A stretch of 64,000 nt of DNA from contig JBALVY010000001.1 in NCBI GenBank assembly GCA_036960375.1, positions 992,001-1,056,000 of the forward strand. Reading direction: 5' to 3'. Position numbers and translations under genes: made by a program. This document shows positions 33,118 to 41,616 of this stretch, in pieces. A model generated the notes under the pieces. That model saw only the letters and a program-made list of their open reading frames with translations. It ran no database searches and had not been told where the DNA came from. Numbering within the stretch: position 1 is the stretch's first letter; each line of letters begins with the position of its first letter. Origin of the DNA: CAWVSB01 sp036960375. GTDB lineage: Bacteria > Pseudomonadota > Gammaproteobacteria > Pseudomonadales > CAWVSB01.

Positions 33118-34614
33118 ATGGCAAAAGACTTAATAACAGGGCCATTTGACTCTGTACGCGACTACGTCGCTGCGCTTGAGCATAACGGCCATCTGGTTCG
33201 TATTGCTAAAATGAATCAGGACAAATACGAATCTACGGCATTCGCCTATAAGTTGATGGATAAAATCGGCTTTAATGAAGCGCCTGCTTTTCTTATCGAA
33301 AACACGGTGATTGGTGGTCGCGAGTATACGACGCCTGTTTTGGGTAATCTTTACGGCCCACTCATTTCCGAGGCCATGGGCTTCGGTGTTGCCGATCTCA
33401 GTCATGATCACAACGAAATGTACCGACAGGCGATTGCGGCGGTTCAGGCCAAGGGTGGTTTTCGCGGGTGGCAGCCTATTCCTCCTAATGAAATAGACGC
33501 TACGGCAGCGCCCGTGAAAGAAGTGGTTAAATCTGGCGACGACGTGGATTTATACGACTTCCCCTGGATACAAAATAATCCAGCTGATGCCGGTCAGTAT
33601 ATTTCTATGGGTTCAGTAATAACCGAAGATGAAAAGCTCGGTCGCAATGTCGGCACTTACCGCTGCCAGATTAAATCCAAAAATAAAATTGGTGTTAATC
33701 CCGAGATGGGCCAGCATGGCTGGAATTATCTGATGGCGCTGAAAAAGCGCGGTGAAAAGGTCGCTAAGGTGTCCGTTGTTATAGGCGCCGATCCAATTAC
33801 TTTTGCAATGAGCTCATCCAAATTCGCACCGATGCAGGGGCAGGATGAACTCGGTTACGCTGGCTGCCTGAGAGGCAAGCCGGTTGATGTCGTTAAGTCA
33901 GAAAATACAGGCATTATGGTGCCGGCTCATGCTGAGATTGTCATTGAGGGTGAAATCCCTCTAGATAACATGGAGCCCGAGGGCCCCTATGGTGAGCTAT
34001 ATGGGTTTATGGGAGCGGCCAAAGAGGCCAATTTCTATATGAATGTAAAAACCATTACTCACAGGAAAAACCCATGGGTATTGAATGCTTATTGTGGCAT
34101 CACCCGCGGTTTCTATACTGCCCCATTAGAGGCTGGTGCTATCGCAAGAATGAAAATGGCCGTGCCTTCGATAATGGATGTGCATATTCCTAATGATGCA
34201 CTCGGTGTCACTATCGCCGCGGTAAAGAAAACCCGGCCTGGTGAGGCCATGGCCGCGGGGCAGGTAATGTCCGGTATGTTACCTATTGCTAAAGTTGTAA
34301 TACTGGTTGATGAAGATGTCGATATTCGTAATCCGCGTCGGGTTATCGCGGCGCTAGGCGCCAGGTGGCAGCCAGATCCTGCAATGCAATTGATCCACCA
34401 AACGATGGCCATGCAGCTTGATCCGTCCAATGCAGGCAAGCAGGTGACGTCCAAGGTCATCATCGATGCGACTCGTCAGTTGCCCGAGGAGGGCGGCCCG
34501 GCAGTATGGCCTGCCCTAAATCGTACTTTGTTAGAGGATTCTGTGCCGGAAGCGATGGACAGTGCCGATGAAAATTGGGCAGAATGGATGAGTGCATACG
34601 TGCGTCATCAGTAA
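33118..34614 (+). CDS. UbiD-family (de)carboxylase
   Basis: A 498-residue member of the UbiD family, which needs prenylated FMN. It shows SVRDYVAALEHNGHLVRI, the Arg 182 in GTYRCQIKSKNKIGVNPE and the conserved Glu-containing motif EPEGPYGELYGFMG (Glu 286/288 and 293), the E-R-E set of the active enzymes. These reversibly (de)carboxylate aromatic or alpha,beta-unsaturated acids. UbiX, which makes the cofactor, is the next gene 12 bases on. The Rieske, ferredoxin and PCP_red genes upstream suggest catabolic use rather than ubiquinone synthesis. Confidence 0.9.
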   Translation: MAKDLITGPFDSVRDYVAALEHNGHLVRIAKMNQDKYESTAFAYKLMDKIGFNEAPAFLIENTVIGGREYTTPVLGNLYGPLISEAMGFGVADLSHDHNEMYRQAIAAVQAKGGFRGWQPIPPNEIDATAAPVKEVVKSGDDVDLYDFPWIQNNPADAGQYISMGSVITEDEKLGRNVGTYRCQIKSKNKIGVNPEMGQHGWNYLMALKKRGEKVAKVSVVIGADPITFAMSSSKFAPMQGQDELGYAGCLRGKPVDVVKSENTGIMVPAHAEIVIEGEIPLDNMEPEGPYGELYGFMGAAKEANFYMNVKTITHRKNPWVLNAYCGITRGFYTAPLEAGAIARMKMAVPSIMDVHIPNDALGVTIAAVKKTRPGEAMAAGQVMSGMLPIAKVVILVDEDVDIRNPRRVIAALGARWQPDPAMQLIHQTMAMQLDPSNAGKQVTSKVIIDATRQLPEEGGPAVWPALNRTLLEDSVPEAMDSADENWAEWMSAYVRHQ

Positions 34615-34626
34615 TCGAGTCAGTTT

Positions 34627-35199
34627 ATGTCAGATCAGCGGCGAATTATCATTGGTATTACCGGTGCTTCGGGAATCGTTTACGGTATCCGAATGCTGGA
34701 GCTGTTGGGGCAAACCGACATTGAGACCCACCTGGTGATGAGTAAATCGGCTGAAATTACCATGAGTCTGGAGACGGACTATAAGCATGAGCAGGTTCGA
34801 GCAATGGCCGATGTATATCATCCGGTCAAAAATATCGCTGCCTCAATTTCCAGCGGCTCGTTTCCAACAATGGGCATGATCATAGCGCCTTGTTCCGTGC
34901 GTACAATGTCTGAAATCGCCACAGGCGTTACCTCCAGCCTGACTACCCGGGCCGCAGATGTCATTCTTAAGGAGCGGCGCAAATTGGTATTGATGGTGAG
35001 AGAAACACCGCTGCATACTGGGCATTTACGCACCATGACTCAGCTATCAGAAATGGGCGCCATAATCGCTCCGCCGTTACCGGCATTTTATGCCAAGCCC
35101 CAAACTCTGGCTGATATTGTTAATCACAGTGTAGTACGCGTACTCGATTTATTTGGCATTGCCGCTGGCGATATTGACCGTTGGGGTATGGATAACTAA
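34627..35199 (+). CDS. ubiX: UbiX flavin prenyltransferase
   Basis: A 190-residue flavoprotein with family motifs IIIGITGASGIVYGIRMLELL, the MIIAPCSVRTMSEIATGV segment (canonical PCS.kT...A.G), and RETPLHTGHLRTMTQLSEMGAIIAPPLPAFY. It attaches a dimethylallyl group to FMN to create prenylated FMN, used by UbiD. It is 12 bases after the UbiD gene and clearly its partner; it may also serve the aberrant UbiD at 57933-59351. Length is normal. Confidence 0.93.
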   Translation: MSDQRRIIIGITGASGIVYGIRMLELLGQTDIETHLVMSKSAEITMSLETDYKHEQVRAMADVYHPVKNIAASISSGSFPTMGMIIAPCSVRTMSEIATGVTSSLTTRAADVILKERRKLVLMVRETPLHTGHLRTMTQLSEMGAIIAPPLPAFYAKPQTLADIVNHSVVRVLDLFGIAAGDIDRWGMDN

Positions 35200-35241
35200 G
35201 TTTCTCCTGGTATTCAAAAATAACAATAATTGGCGTTTATT

Positions 35242-36552
35242 ATGCAGAGTAAGCCCGAGTTAGCAGGCACGCGTTTTCTTCGTATCAACCTTCAGCTCGA
35301 CGTGAAAGGCAGTAATGTGCTCGGCTATTTGTTGGCCTGTTGGGCTGGCATCATGGTGGCTTCCTTTGTACCAACTCTGCAGCCCTATTTATTGACTGAG
35401 TTTCTCCATGTGCCGGAAGCAAAGCAGGGCGTGGTCAGCGGTAAACTCGCCTTTCTTGGTGAAGTGGTATTTATTTTGACGGCCGGATTTTGGGGCGCAA
35501 TTTCCGATAAGTTTGGTCGTCGAATTGTTATCGCTTCCGCATTTCTGATTTTTTCTGTCGGTATCTGGTGTTATCCACGAGTCGACAGTCTGATGCAGCT
35601 ATATATGGCACGCAGCCTGATAGGTTTTGGGTTTGCAGCGTATAGCTGTATGGCCATTACGCTGATTGCGGATTATGCCCAGCCAGACAGCCGTGGAAAA
35701 CTGACCGGGTATCACGGTATCGCCAACGGCTTCGGCGCACTTACTGCTGTATTCTTCTTGTTGCGTTTACCCGCCATGTTACAGGCCAGGGGTATGTCGC
35801 CCGTTGAGGCGGGTTATATTACTTATAATATTGTGGCCGTCATGATGCTGGTCATTGCATTGCTTACCTGGTTGGGCACAAAAGATAACAAGCAGGATAG
35901 CAGTGAAGAAAAAGCCAGTTTGGTCAGTATTTTTCGCGGGGGTTTGCTTGCGGCAAAACACCCGGTAATCAGGCTTTCTTATGCAGCGGCGTTTGTTGCC
36001 AGGGGTAACCTAACTATTGTTGGCACTTTCTTTACTTTGTGGCTGGCGAATTACGGCACCGACATCGGGCTGGACCGCGCCGAGGGAATTAAACGTGCGG
36101 GCATGGTTGTGGGTATAGCGCAAATGGTGACCTTATTTGGTGCGGTGGCCTTTGGAATAATGGCTGATAAGTTCGATCATATTAAAGTCTTAATGCTAAC
36201 GTTGTTTATCGCAGCAATTGGCTACGGATCTACCTATTTCATCGTCAATCCCTTTGGTGGATGGATGATCGTCTGCGCTGTATTTATTGGTTTGGGTGAG
36301 GTCGGCTGCATTATTACCAGCGCCGTATTGATCGCCGACCATTCGCCGGTGAAAGTGAGAGGTGCAGTAATTGGCTTTTTCAATATATGTGGAGGGCTGG
36401 GCATTCTTGTTGCCAGCGCAGTCGGCGGTTATCTTTTCGACTATTGGGATCCAACCGGTCCGTTTGTATTGTTTGCGCTGGCAGCCATTGTGGTGTTTTT
36501 TTGGGGTGGCATATTACTCCGCCGTCAGAAAAACTCTTCCCTGGCTGTTTAG
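35242..36552 (+). CDS. Major facilitator superfamily transporter C
   Basis: A 436-residue MFS protein from ATG 35242 (a TTG at 35230 is possible; neither has a strong site). After a hydrophilic N-terminal tail there are 12 helices; loop 2-3 reads LTAGFWGAISDKFGRRIVIASAFLIFSVG (canonical G.(L)SD..GRR), and MARSLIGFGFAAYSCMAITLIADYAQP and TLFGAVAFGIMADKFDHIKVL mark the two halves. It sits at the end of the Rieske-UbiD-UbiX group and could import its substrate. It converges with the CvfB-like gene. Confidence 0.87.
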   Translation: MQSKPELAGTRFLRINLQLDVKGSNVLGYLLACWAGIMVASFVPTLQPYLLTEFLHVPEAKQGVVSGKLAFLGEVVFILTAGFWGAISDKFGRRIVIASAFLIFSVGIWCYPRVDSLMQLYMARSLIGFGFAAYSCMAITLIADYAQPDSRGKLTGYHGIANGFGALTAVFFLLRLPAMLQARGMSPVEAGYITYNIVAVMMLVIALLTWLGTKDNKQDSSEEKASLVSIFRGGLLAAKHPVIRLSYAAAFVARGNLTIVGTFFTLWLANYGTDIGLDRAEGIKRAGMVVGIAQMVTLFGAVAFGIMADKFDHIKVLMLTLFIAAIGYGSTYFIVNPFGGWMIVCAVFIGLGEVGCIITSAVLIADHSPVKVRGAVIGFFNICGGLGILVASAVGGYLFDYWDPTGPFVLFALAAIVVFFWGGILLRRQKNSSLAV

Positions 36553-36608
36553 CCATGCGCTAGCTCATGCTCAAGTCTTAGATATAGATCGAGTACCCTT
36601 GGTAAAAA

Positions 36609-37595
36609 CTACCACCAAGACTTTTTGCTGCTGCCAGGTTTCTTATCGCCGGGTTTTTCTTCGGCAGGCTTCACTTTTTCAGGTCTCTTGTGTTTTTTAG
36701 GCGCAGCCGCTTTCGGTTTCTCTACGGCTGGCTCGCTAAGTGTTTCAGCCGCGGCCTTGGTCGGTACCTTTAAACAAATGCCGCCCTTTTCAATTTCAAT
36801 GATGCCTTGTTTATACAAGCCGCCGATGGATTTCTTGAAGGTTTTTTTGCTCATTCCAAATAGTTCAGAAATCACTTTAGGGCTGGTTTTATCATGTATT
36901 GGCGCGAAACCATTTTGCTCTTTTAAGTACTCCAGAATAGCGGTGGCGTCTTTATCTCGTGTTTCCTGTCCGCCGTGTAGGCTTAAATCTATTTTATTGT
37001 CTGGCCGAACATTTTTAATATAGCCCTTGATACTTTGACCAAAACTTAAGCGCTGAAAGACTTCGTCCTTATACAATATGCCCCAGTGACTATGATTTAT
37101 AATGGCTTTGAAACCTAGCTCTGTCGTATTCGCTACGATCAAATCAACCGGCTGCTTGGCTTTAAAATTCTGCGGCCTGTCATCATCAAGAAATTTGTCT
37201 ATTTTAGATGATGCGGCGATTCGACCATCTGTTTTGTCGATATATAAATAGACTAAATAGGAATGCCCTTCTTCCATTGTCTTGTGCTGTTCGTTAAACG
37301 GCACCAATATGTCTTTTTCCAGCCCCCAGTCCAAAAAGGCACCTATCTTGTTGGTGGCGACTACCTCCAAATATGCAAACTCACCCACTTTGGCATTAGG
37401 CGTCAGTGTCGTGGCTACCGGCCTGTCTTCTGAATCAAGGTACAAGAAGACCGTAATCAGGTCTCCCACAGCTAAACCAGCGGGTAGGTATTTTCTTGGG
37501 CATAATACTTCACCCAGTTCTTGGGCATCTAAATAGGCGCCAAAATCCAGGATTTTTAGTACTTCTAGCTCATAAGTCTGGCCAAGCGTGATCAT
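36609..37595 (-). CDS. cvfB: CvfB-like S1/winged-helix RNA-binding protein
   Basis: A 328-residue protein built from S1-type beta barrels and a C-terminal winged helix. ILDFGAYLDAQELGEVLCPRKYLPAGLAVGDLITVFLYLDSEDRPVATTLTP and VGEFAYLEVVATNKIGAFLDWGLEKDILVPFNEQ are the S1-like repeats typical of CvfB (YitL). The KTFKKSIGGLYKQGIIEIEKGGICL segment is the winged helix. A basic, Lys/Pro-rich tail (PKAAAPKKHKRPEKVKPAE... SSKKSWW) adds about 45 residues. Function of the family is RNA or membrane-associated regulation; probably a housekeeping gene unrelated to the flanking catabolism. Confidence 0.85.
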   Translation of the reverse strand: MITLGQTYELEVLKILDFGAYLDAQELGEVLCPRKYLPAGLAVGDLITVFLYLDSEDRPVATTLTPNAKVGEFAYLEVVATNKIGAFLDWGLEKDILVPFNEQHKTMEEGHSYLVYLYIDKTDGRIAASSKIDKFLDDDRPQNFKAKQPVDLIVANTTELGFKAIINHSHWGILYKDEVFQRLSFGQSIKGYIKNVRPDNKIDLSLHGGQETRDKDATAILEYLKEQNGFAPIHDKTSPKVISELFGMSKKTFKKSIGGLYKQGIIEIEKGGICLKVPTKAAAETLSEPAVEKPKAAAPKKHKRPEKVKPAEEKPGDKKPGSSKKSWW

Positions 37596-37734
37596 TCTAA
37601 TCTCTATGTTTGCGGTATCTGTGGGCAGGCATTATACAGGCATATGACAACGTGCATGTTGGCATCGGCAACTATTTAGTTATTTGGCGTAAACGGTTTC
37701 AGTTGGAGGGGGGTATGGAGCTGTGGAGCCTTAT

Positions 37735-38352
37735 TTAGTAGAGCCAGCTGCGGTTTATCTTGTCTGAGGCTTCGAATTCTCTGATAGTGGATTCCAGTTG
37801 TTGCGTCAGCGCGACTGAATCCAGCCCATTGAGTAGCATATGTCTATGTGACTCTTCGATTTCAAAACTCGTGCTATTGCCGTCCGGCGTGCTGATCACG
37901 CACGACTCCAAATCAATGCTGAGTTGATGGTTTTGCGTGTCGTCGGCAGCCGCGCGCGCCAGATTTTTTACATGGTCTTCATCTAGTACTATAGGCAGAA
38001 TGCCATTTCTCACGCAGTTGCCATAAAAAATGGCGCCAAAGCTGGGCGCAATAATGGCTCTGATGCCATATTCAGATAGCGCCCAAACGGCGTGCTCACG
38101 TGACGACCCACAGCCAAAATTGACACCCGTTAACAATATGCTGGTATTGGCGTAGCTGGATTGATTGAGGATAAATTCCGGGTTTGGTTCACGGCCGCCG
38201 GCTTCTGTATAGCGCCAGTAGGCAAACAGGCCTTCACCGAGTCCCTGTTTGGAAACAAGCTTCATCTCTCGAGAGGGGATAATAGCGTCCGTGTCGATAT
38301 TGGGCTGTAGTAAGGTGGCAGTAACTCCGCTGTGGTGAGTGAATTTCTCCAT
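37735..38352 (-). CDS. leuD: Aconitase-family small subunit (LeuD-type 3-isopropylmalate dehydratase)
   Basis: A 205-residue swivel-domain subunit. It shows the LeuD pattern PNIDTDAIIPSREM, NFGCGSSREHAVWALSEYGIRAIIAPSFGAIFYGNCVRNGILPIVL. Its start overlaps the leuC stop by one base, so the two subunits are coupled. With LeuC it isomerises 2-isopropylmalate and 3-isopropylmalate, or, in related enzymes, hydrates substituted maleates such as dimethylmaleate and citraconate. leuB is not adjacent, and the pair is surrounded by catabolic genes, so a degradative role is possible. Confidence 0.85.
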   Translation of the reverse strand: MEKFTHHSGVTATLLQPNIDTDAIIPSREMKLVSKQGLGEGLFAYWRYTEAGGREPNPEFILNQSSYANTSILLTGVNFGCGSSREHAVWALSEYGIRAIIAPSFGAIFYGNCVRNGILPIVLDEDHVKNLARAAADDTQNHQLSIDLESCVISTPDGNSTSFEIEESHRHMLLNGLDSVALTQQLESTIREFEASDKINRSWLY

Positions 38353-39773
38353 TAGCTTGTCTGCTCAGCAGAGACTATTTTATCGGGGCTGGTAATGCGC
38401 CCCGTAATGGCAGAGGCGATTACCGTAAGTGGACTGGCCAGATGTGTGCGCGTAGCGGGGCCCTGACGACCTTCGAAGTTGCGGTTGGTGCTGGAGATAA
38501 CCCGTTTATGCGGGCCAAATGTTTCGCCACCGGCATAGAAACACATGGAGCATCCTGGCTCACGCCATTCGAAACCTGCGTCTACAAATATCTTGTCCAG
38601 ACCCTCGGCTTCAGCGGCACGTTTAACGGGTTTGGATCCGGGTACAACCACTGCCGCTATGCCTTGGGCCACTTTATGGCCTTTAAGTAGTTTGGCGGCG
38701 GCTCGCAAATCACTCAGCCGGCTGTTGGTACAGGAGCCAAGAAATGCCGCGTCGATGGCTATGCCTTCTATAGCTGAGTTGGCGCTAAGGCCTTGATAGG
38801 CCAAAGCCTTGATCATTGACTCCCGTCGATTAGGGTCATTCATTAATTCAGGGTCGGGGATAGTTTCGCCGATGGCGATGGCGTGTTCCGGGCTGGTACC
38901 CCAGGTTATTGTCGGCAATATAGCACTGGCATCAATAGTTATTTCTTCGTCAAAGTCCGCATCATCGTCACTGTTTAGCGTGCGCCAATAGTCTACGGCC
39001 CGTTGCCATTTGTCACCGTCCGGCGCGTGCGGCCGACCTTTTACGTAGTCAAAGACGGTTTCATCCGGAGCGATAATTCCCGTGAAGGCTGAAAACTCAA
39101 CTGCCATATTACACAGAGTCAGCCGTGCCTCGACTGGCAGTGATTCAATGGCGCTGCCGGCAAACTCCACAACATAGCCGCTGCCGCCTGCAGTGCCGAA
39201 TTGTCCAATAAGGTGCAGGATCATATCCTTGGCTGTCACGTTGGGTCTTAGCTGGCCGGTAAAATTCACCCGCATGTTCTTTGGTTTATGCACACGCAAT
39301 GTATTGGTACACATCGCGTGCTCTGCTTCTGACGAGCCGATACCCCAAGCCAGGGCGCCAAGCCCGCCCAAGCTGCAGGTGTGGCTGTCGGGGCATACCA
39401 GTGTAGTGCCAGGTAAGGCGATGCCCTGTTCCGGAGATATAACATGCGCGATACCCTGCAGCGGGTGATCTATATCGTATAGCGTAATGCCTGCCTCGTT
39501 GGCGGCCTCTCTGGTGGCCTTGATAAATAAGTGGCCAGAGGGCATCAAGGTATCGTCGTTGCGGCCGGGAAAAGTATCAACAATATGATCCATAGTGCAG
39601 AACACCCGACTCGGGTCGCGCACACTGCGGCCATCTGCGGCAAGGCTTTTCAGCGCAATGCTGCCGGTGCGCTCATGCAGAAATATACGATCGATGTAAA
39701 TAAGGCAGTGGCCGTCATCCAGCTCTGTTACTGAATGCGATTGCCATAATTTGTCAAATAGAGTCTGAGCCAT
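38352..39773 (-). CDS. leuC: Aconitase-family large subunit (LeuC-type 3-isopropylmalate dehydratase)
   Basis: A 473-residue [4Fe-4S] hydro-lyase subunit from ATG 39773; a frame reaching 39860 is longer than the family needs. Features: CPDSHTCSLGGLGALAWGIGSSEAEHAM, LGSCTNSRLSDLRAAAKLLKG and GCSMCFYAGGETFGPHKRVISSTNRNFEGRQGP; Cys residues in the TNS and GCSMC motifs carry the cluster. The FYAGGE segment after GCSMC departs from the LAMNP of typical leucine-pathway LeuC. It is the orphan first gene of a leuC-leuD pair and is divergent from the His-rich transporter gene; AT-rich DNA (39880-39910) between them probably holds its promoter. Confidence 0.85.
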   Translation of the reverse strand: MAQTLFDKLWQSHSVTELDDGHCLIYIDRIFLHERTGSIALKSLAADGRSVRDPSRVFCTMDHIVDTFPGRNDDTLMPSGHLFIKATREAANEAGITLYDIDHPLQGIAHVISPEQGIALPGTTLVCPDSHTCSLGGLGALAWGIGSSEAEHAMCTNTLRVHKPKNMRVNFTGQLRPNVTAKDMILHLIGQFGTAGGSGYVVEFAGSAIESLPVEARLTLCNMAVEFSAFTGIIAPDETVFDYVKGRPHAPDGDKWQRAVDYWRTLNSDDDADFDEEITIDASAILPTITWGTSPEHAIAIGETIPDPELMNDPNRRESMIKALAYQGLSANSAIEGIAIDAAFLGSCTNSRLSDLRAAAKLLKGHKVAQGIAAVVVPGSKPVKRAAEAEGLDKIFVDAGFEWREPGCSMCFYAGGETFGPHKRVISSTNRNFEGRQGPATRTHLASPLTVIASAITGRITSPDKIVSAEQTS

Positions 39774-39990
39774 CGGGTGCCGAATTTGGTCTAGTATTAA
39801 GCCAGCAAGGGAGTCATTATATTGCTGATATCCCTTGTATATTCTGATGAATGCTAGCATAATTTATTTCAAAAGTACTATTATTATATCTTTATAGTTT
39901 ATACTGCGTTTCTGATGATTTTTATCAAGGCGCATTTGGGTGTGTATGTTTCAATACGCAGCTTTGTTGGCGCTTATCCTGGAGTAATTC

Positions 39991-40707
39991 TTGAGCCCAG
40001 AGATTATTGTTTTGATTAGTACTGCCGCTACCATCGCGTTTGTTCATACGCTGATGGGGCCTGATCATTACCTGCCGTTTGTGGCGATGGGTAAGGCGCG
40101 TGGCTGGAGCCTGCGGCGTATGCTGGCGGTTGCTGCCGTCTGCGGCCTGGGTCATATCGCAGGCTCTATTGCGCTGGGTTTTGTCGGTATTGGTCTACAG
40201 TTACAGCTAAATTCTCTTGAGTGGTTTGAAGGTTTGCGTGGAGATGTTGCCGCTTGGGTTCTGTTGGCCTTTGGTTTGGTCTATATGGTCTGGGGGCTGC
40301 GCAAGGCGTTTCGCAACAAGAGCCATAGTCACAGTCATCGCCATGACGGTCTGGTACACAGTCATGATCATAGTCACCAAAAAGAACATACCCATGTACA
40401 CGACCGGGCAGAGGGAGCGAAGAGCACTTTTGTGCCGTGGGCCATCTTTATCGTGTTTGTCTTGGGGCCATGTGAGCCACTAATTCCCCTGTTGATGTAC
40501 CCGGCTGCAAAAGAGAGTGTGACAGGTATGGTCATGGTGACCGGTGTTTTTGGTCTAGTGACAATGCTGACAATGTTGGGCGCTGTGGCAATAGTCGGTG
40601 TCGGTTTAAATAAGATAAAGCTGCCGCGGATGGAACGATTTGGTCATGCAATGGCAGGAGCAACTTTAGCAAGTTGTGGCTCCGCTATTGTGTTTTTAGG
40701 TTTATAA
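39991..40707 (+). CDS. Nickel/cobalt-transporter-like membrane protein with His-rich loop
   Basis: A 238-residue membrane protein with about six helices. TTG 39991, with GGAG six bases before it, is the start. Helix 1 carries FVHTLMGPDHYLPF, similar to the H-x4-DH metal motif of NiCoT and RcnA-type transporters, and CGLGHIAGSI gives another His. Between the third and fourth helices a hydrophilic loop is packed with His (about 12 in 30 residues; SHSHSHRHDGLVHSHDHSHQ, then KEHTHVHD), ideal for binding Ni, Zn or Co. It may export or supply metal; the direction is not clear. Its stop is 13 bases before the amidohydrolase gene of the large operon. Confidence 0.75.
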   Translation: MSPEIIVLISTAATIAFVHTLMGPDHYLPFVAMGKARGWSLRRMLAVAAVCGLGHIAGSIALGFVGIGLQLQLNSLEWFEGLRGDVAAWVLLAFGLVYMVWGLRKAFRNKSHSHSHRHDGLVHSHDHSHQKEHTHVHDRAEGAKSTFVPWAIFIVFVLGPCEPLIPLLMYPAAKESVTGMVMVTGVFGLVTMLTMLGAVAIVGVGLNKIKLPRMERFGHAMAGATLASCGSAIVFLGL

Positions 40708-40719
40708 ACAGGAGCAGGC

Positions 40720-41583
40720 ATGACCGATCAGGAAGATTACAAGGCAATTGATGCCGTAGTAAATATTTGGACTACCGAGGCTTTGTCTCATCGTCCAGGT
40801 TGGACCGATGAATTCTTTATCGACAAGGTAAAAGGCAAACATAGTAGCGGCGGCGTCTCGCTGGAGACCATGCTCGAAGGCATGGATGAAGCCGGAATTG
40901 AAAAGGGTTTTCTGGTTGCGGCCAAATCGGGTAGACCGGGTCTCCCCGGCAGCTACCACATGCCGCTGGAAGTCGTAGCCAGAGCAGTAGAGCAATACCC
41001 TGATCGTTTTTATGGTTTGGTAGGCATAGATCCCTATCAAGGTATGAATGGTGTTCGCGCGCTGGAAGACGCAGTCAAAAACATGGGTTTTATCGGTGCA
41101 CATTTATATCCGCACTGGTATGAATTACCGCCCAATGCGGCCAAGTATTATCCCTTTTATGCCAAGTGTATTGAGTTGGACATACCTATTCAAATGCAGG
41201 TGGGTCAATCGCTCATCTATGCCAAGGATCAGCCCTGTCGCTCCGTAGGTCGTCCAATTTATCTTGACGATATTGCCTGTGATTTGCCGGAGCTAAAACT
41301 CATCGGCACACATGTCGGTATTCCCTGGACCGATGAAATGATCGCAATGGCCTGGAAACACGAGAATGTGTATATCTGCTGCGATGCACACAGTCCCAAG
41401 TACTGGCCTGATGCATTAGTTAAATACATTAATTCCTATGGCCAGAATAAAGTGATTTTTGGAACAGATTTTCCCGTTCTACGCTTTAAGCGAACCGTAG
41501 ATGAAATTGATTCTTTGGGTTTCAAGCCTGAAGTTCGGCGTAAGTTTTTACGCGACAACGTAAAACGCGTGTATGGCATTTAA
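40720..41583 (+). CDS. Amidohydrolase_2 (ACMSD-like) protein lacking the HxH motif
   Basis: A 287-residue TIM-barrel protein of the ACMSD-like branch: FYGLVGIDPYQGMNGVRALEDAV, FIGAHLYPHW, LIGTHVGIPWTDEMI and VIFGTDFPVLRFKR are characteristic. The N-terminal metal motif, D-x-H-x-H in the family, reads IDAVVNIW at residues 10-17: Val 13 and Asn 15 replace the two His. The His in GTHVG and the Asp in GTDFP remain. Decarboxylases and hydrolases of this family need the metal, so the reaction may be different or the site may bind another cofactor. It starts the operon that runs to HyuB. Confidence 0.8.
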   Translation: MTDQEDYKAIDAVVNIWTTEALSHRPGWTDEFFIDKVKGKHSSGGVSLETMLEGMDEAGIEKGFLVAAKSGRPGLPGSYHMPLEVVARAVEQYPDRFYGLVGIDPYQGMNGVRALEDAVKNMGFIGAHLYPHWYELPPNAAKYYPFYAKCIELDIPIQMQVGQSLIYAKDQPCRSVGRPIYLDDIACDLPELKLIGTHVGIPWTDEMIAMAWKHENVYICCDAHSPKYWPDALVKYINSYGQNKVIFGTDFPVLRFKRTVDEIDSLGFKPEVRRKFLRDNVKRVYGI

Positions 41584-41616
41584 TGCCGCTGCAAACGCCA
41601 TTTAATTGAGGAACTT

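Noticed and set aside
37090..37097. TATAATG inside the CvfB-like gene
   Set aside because: Lies in coding sequence with no matching right half-site.
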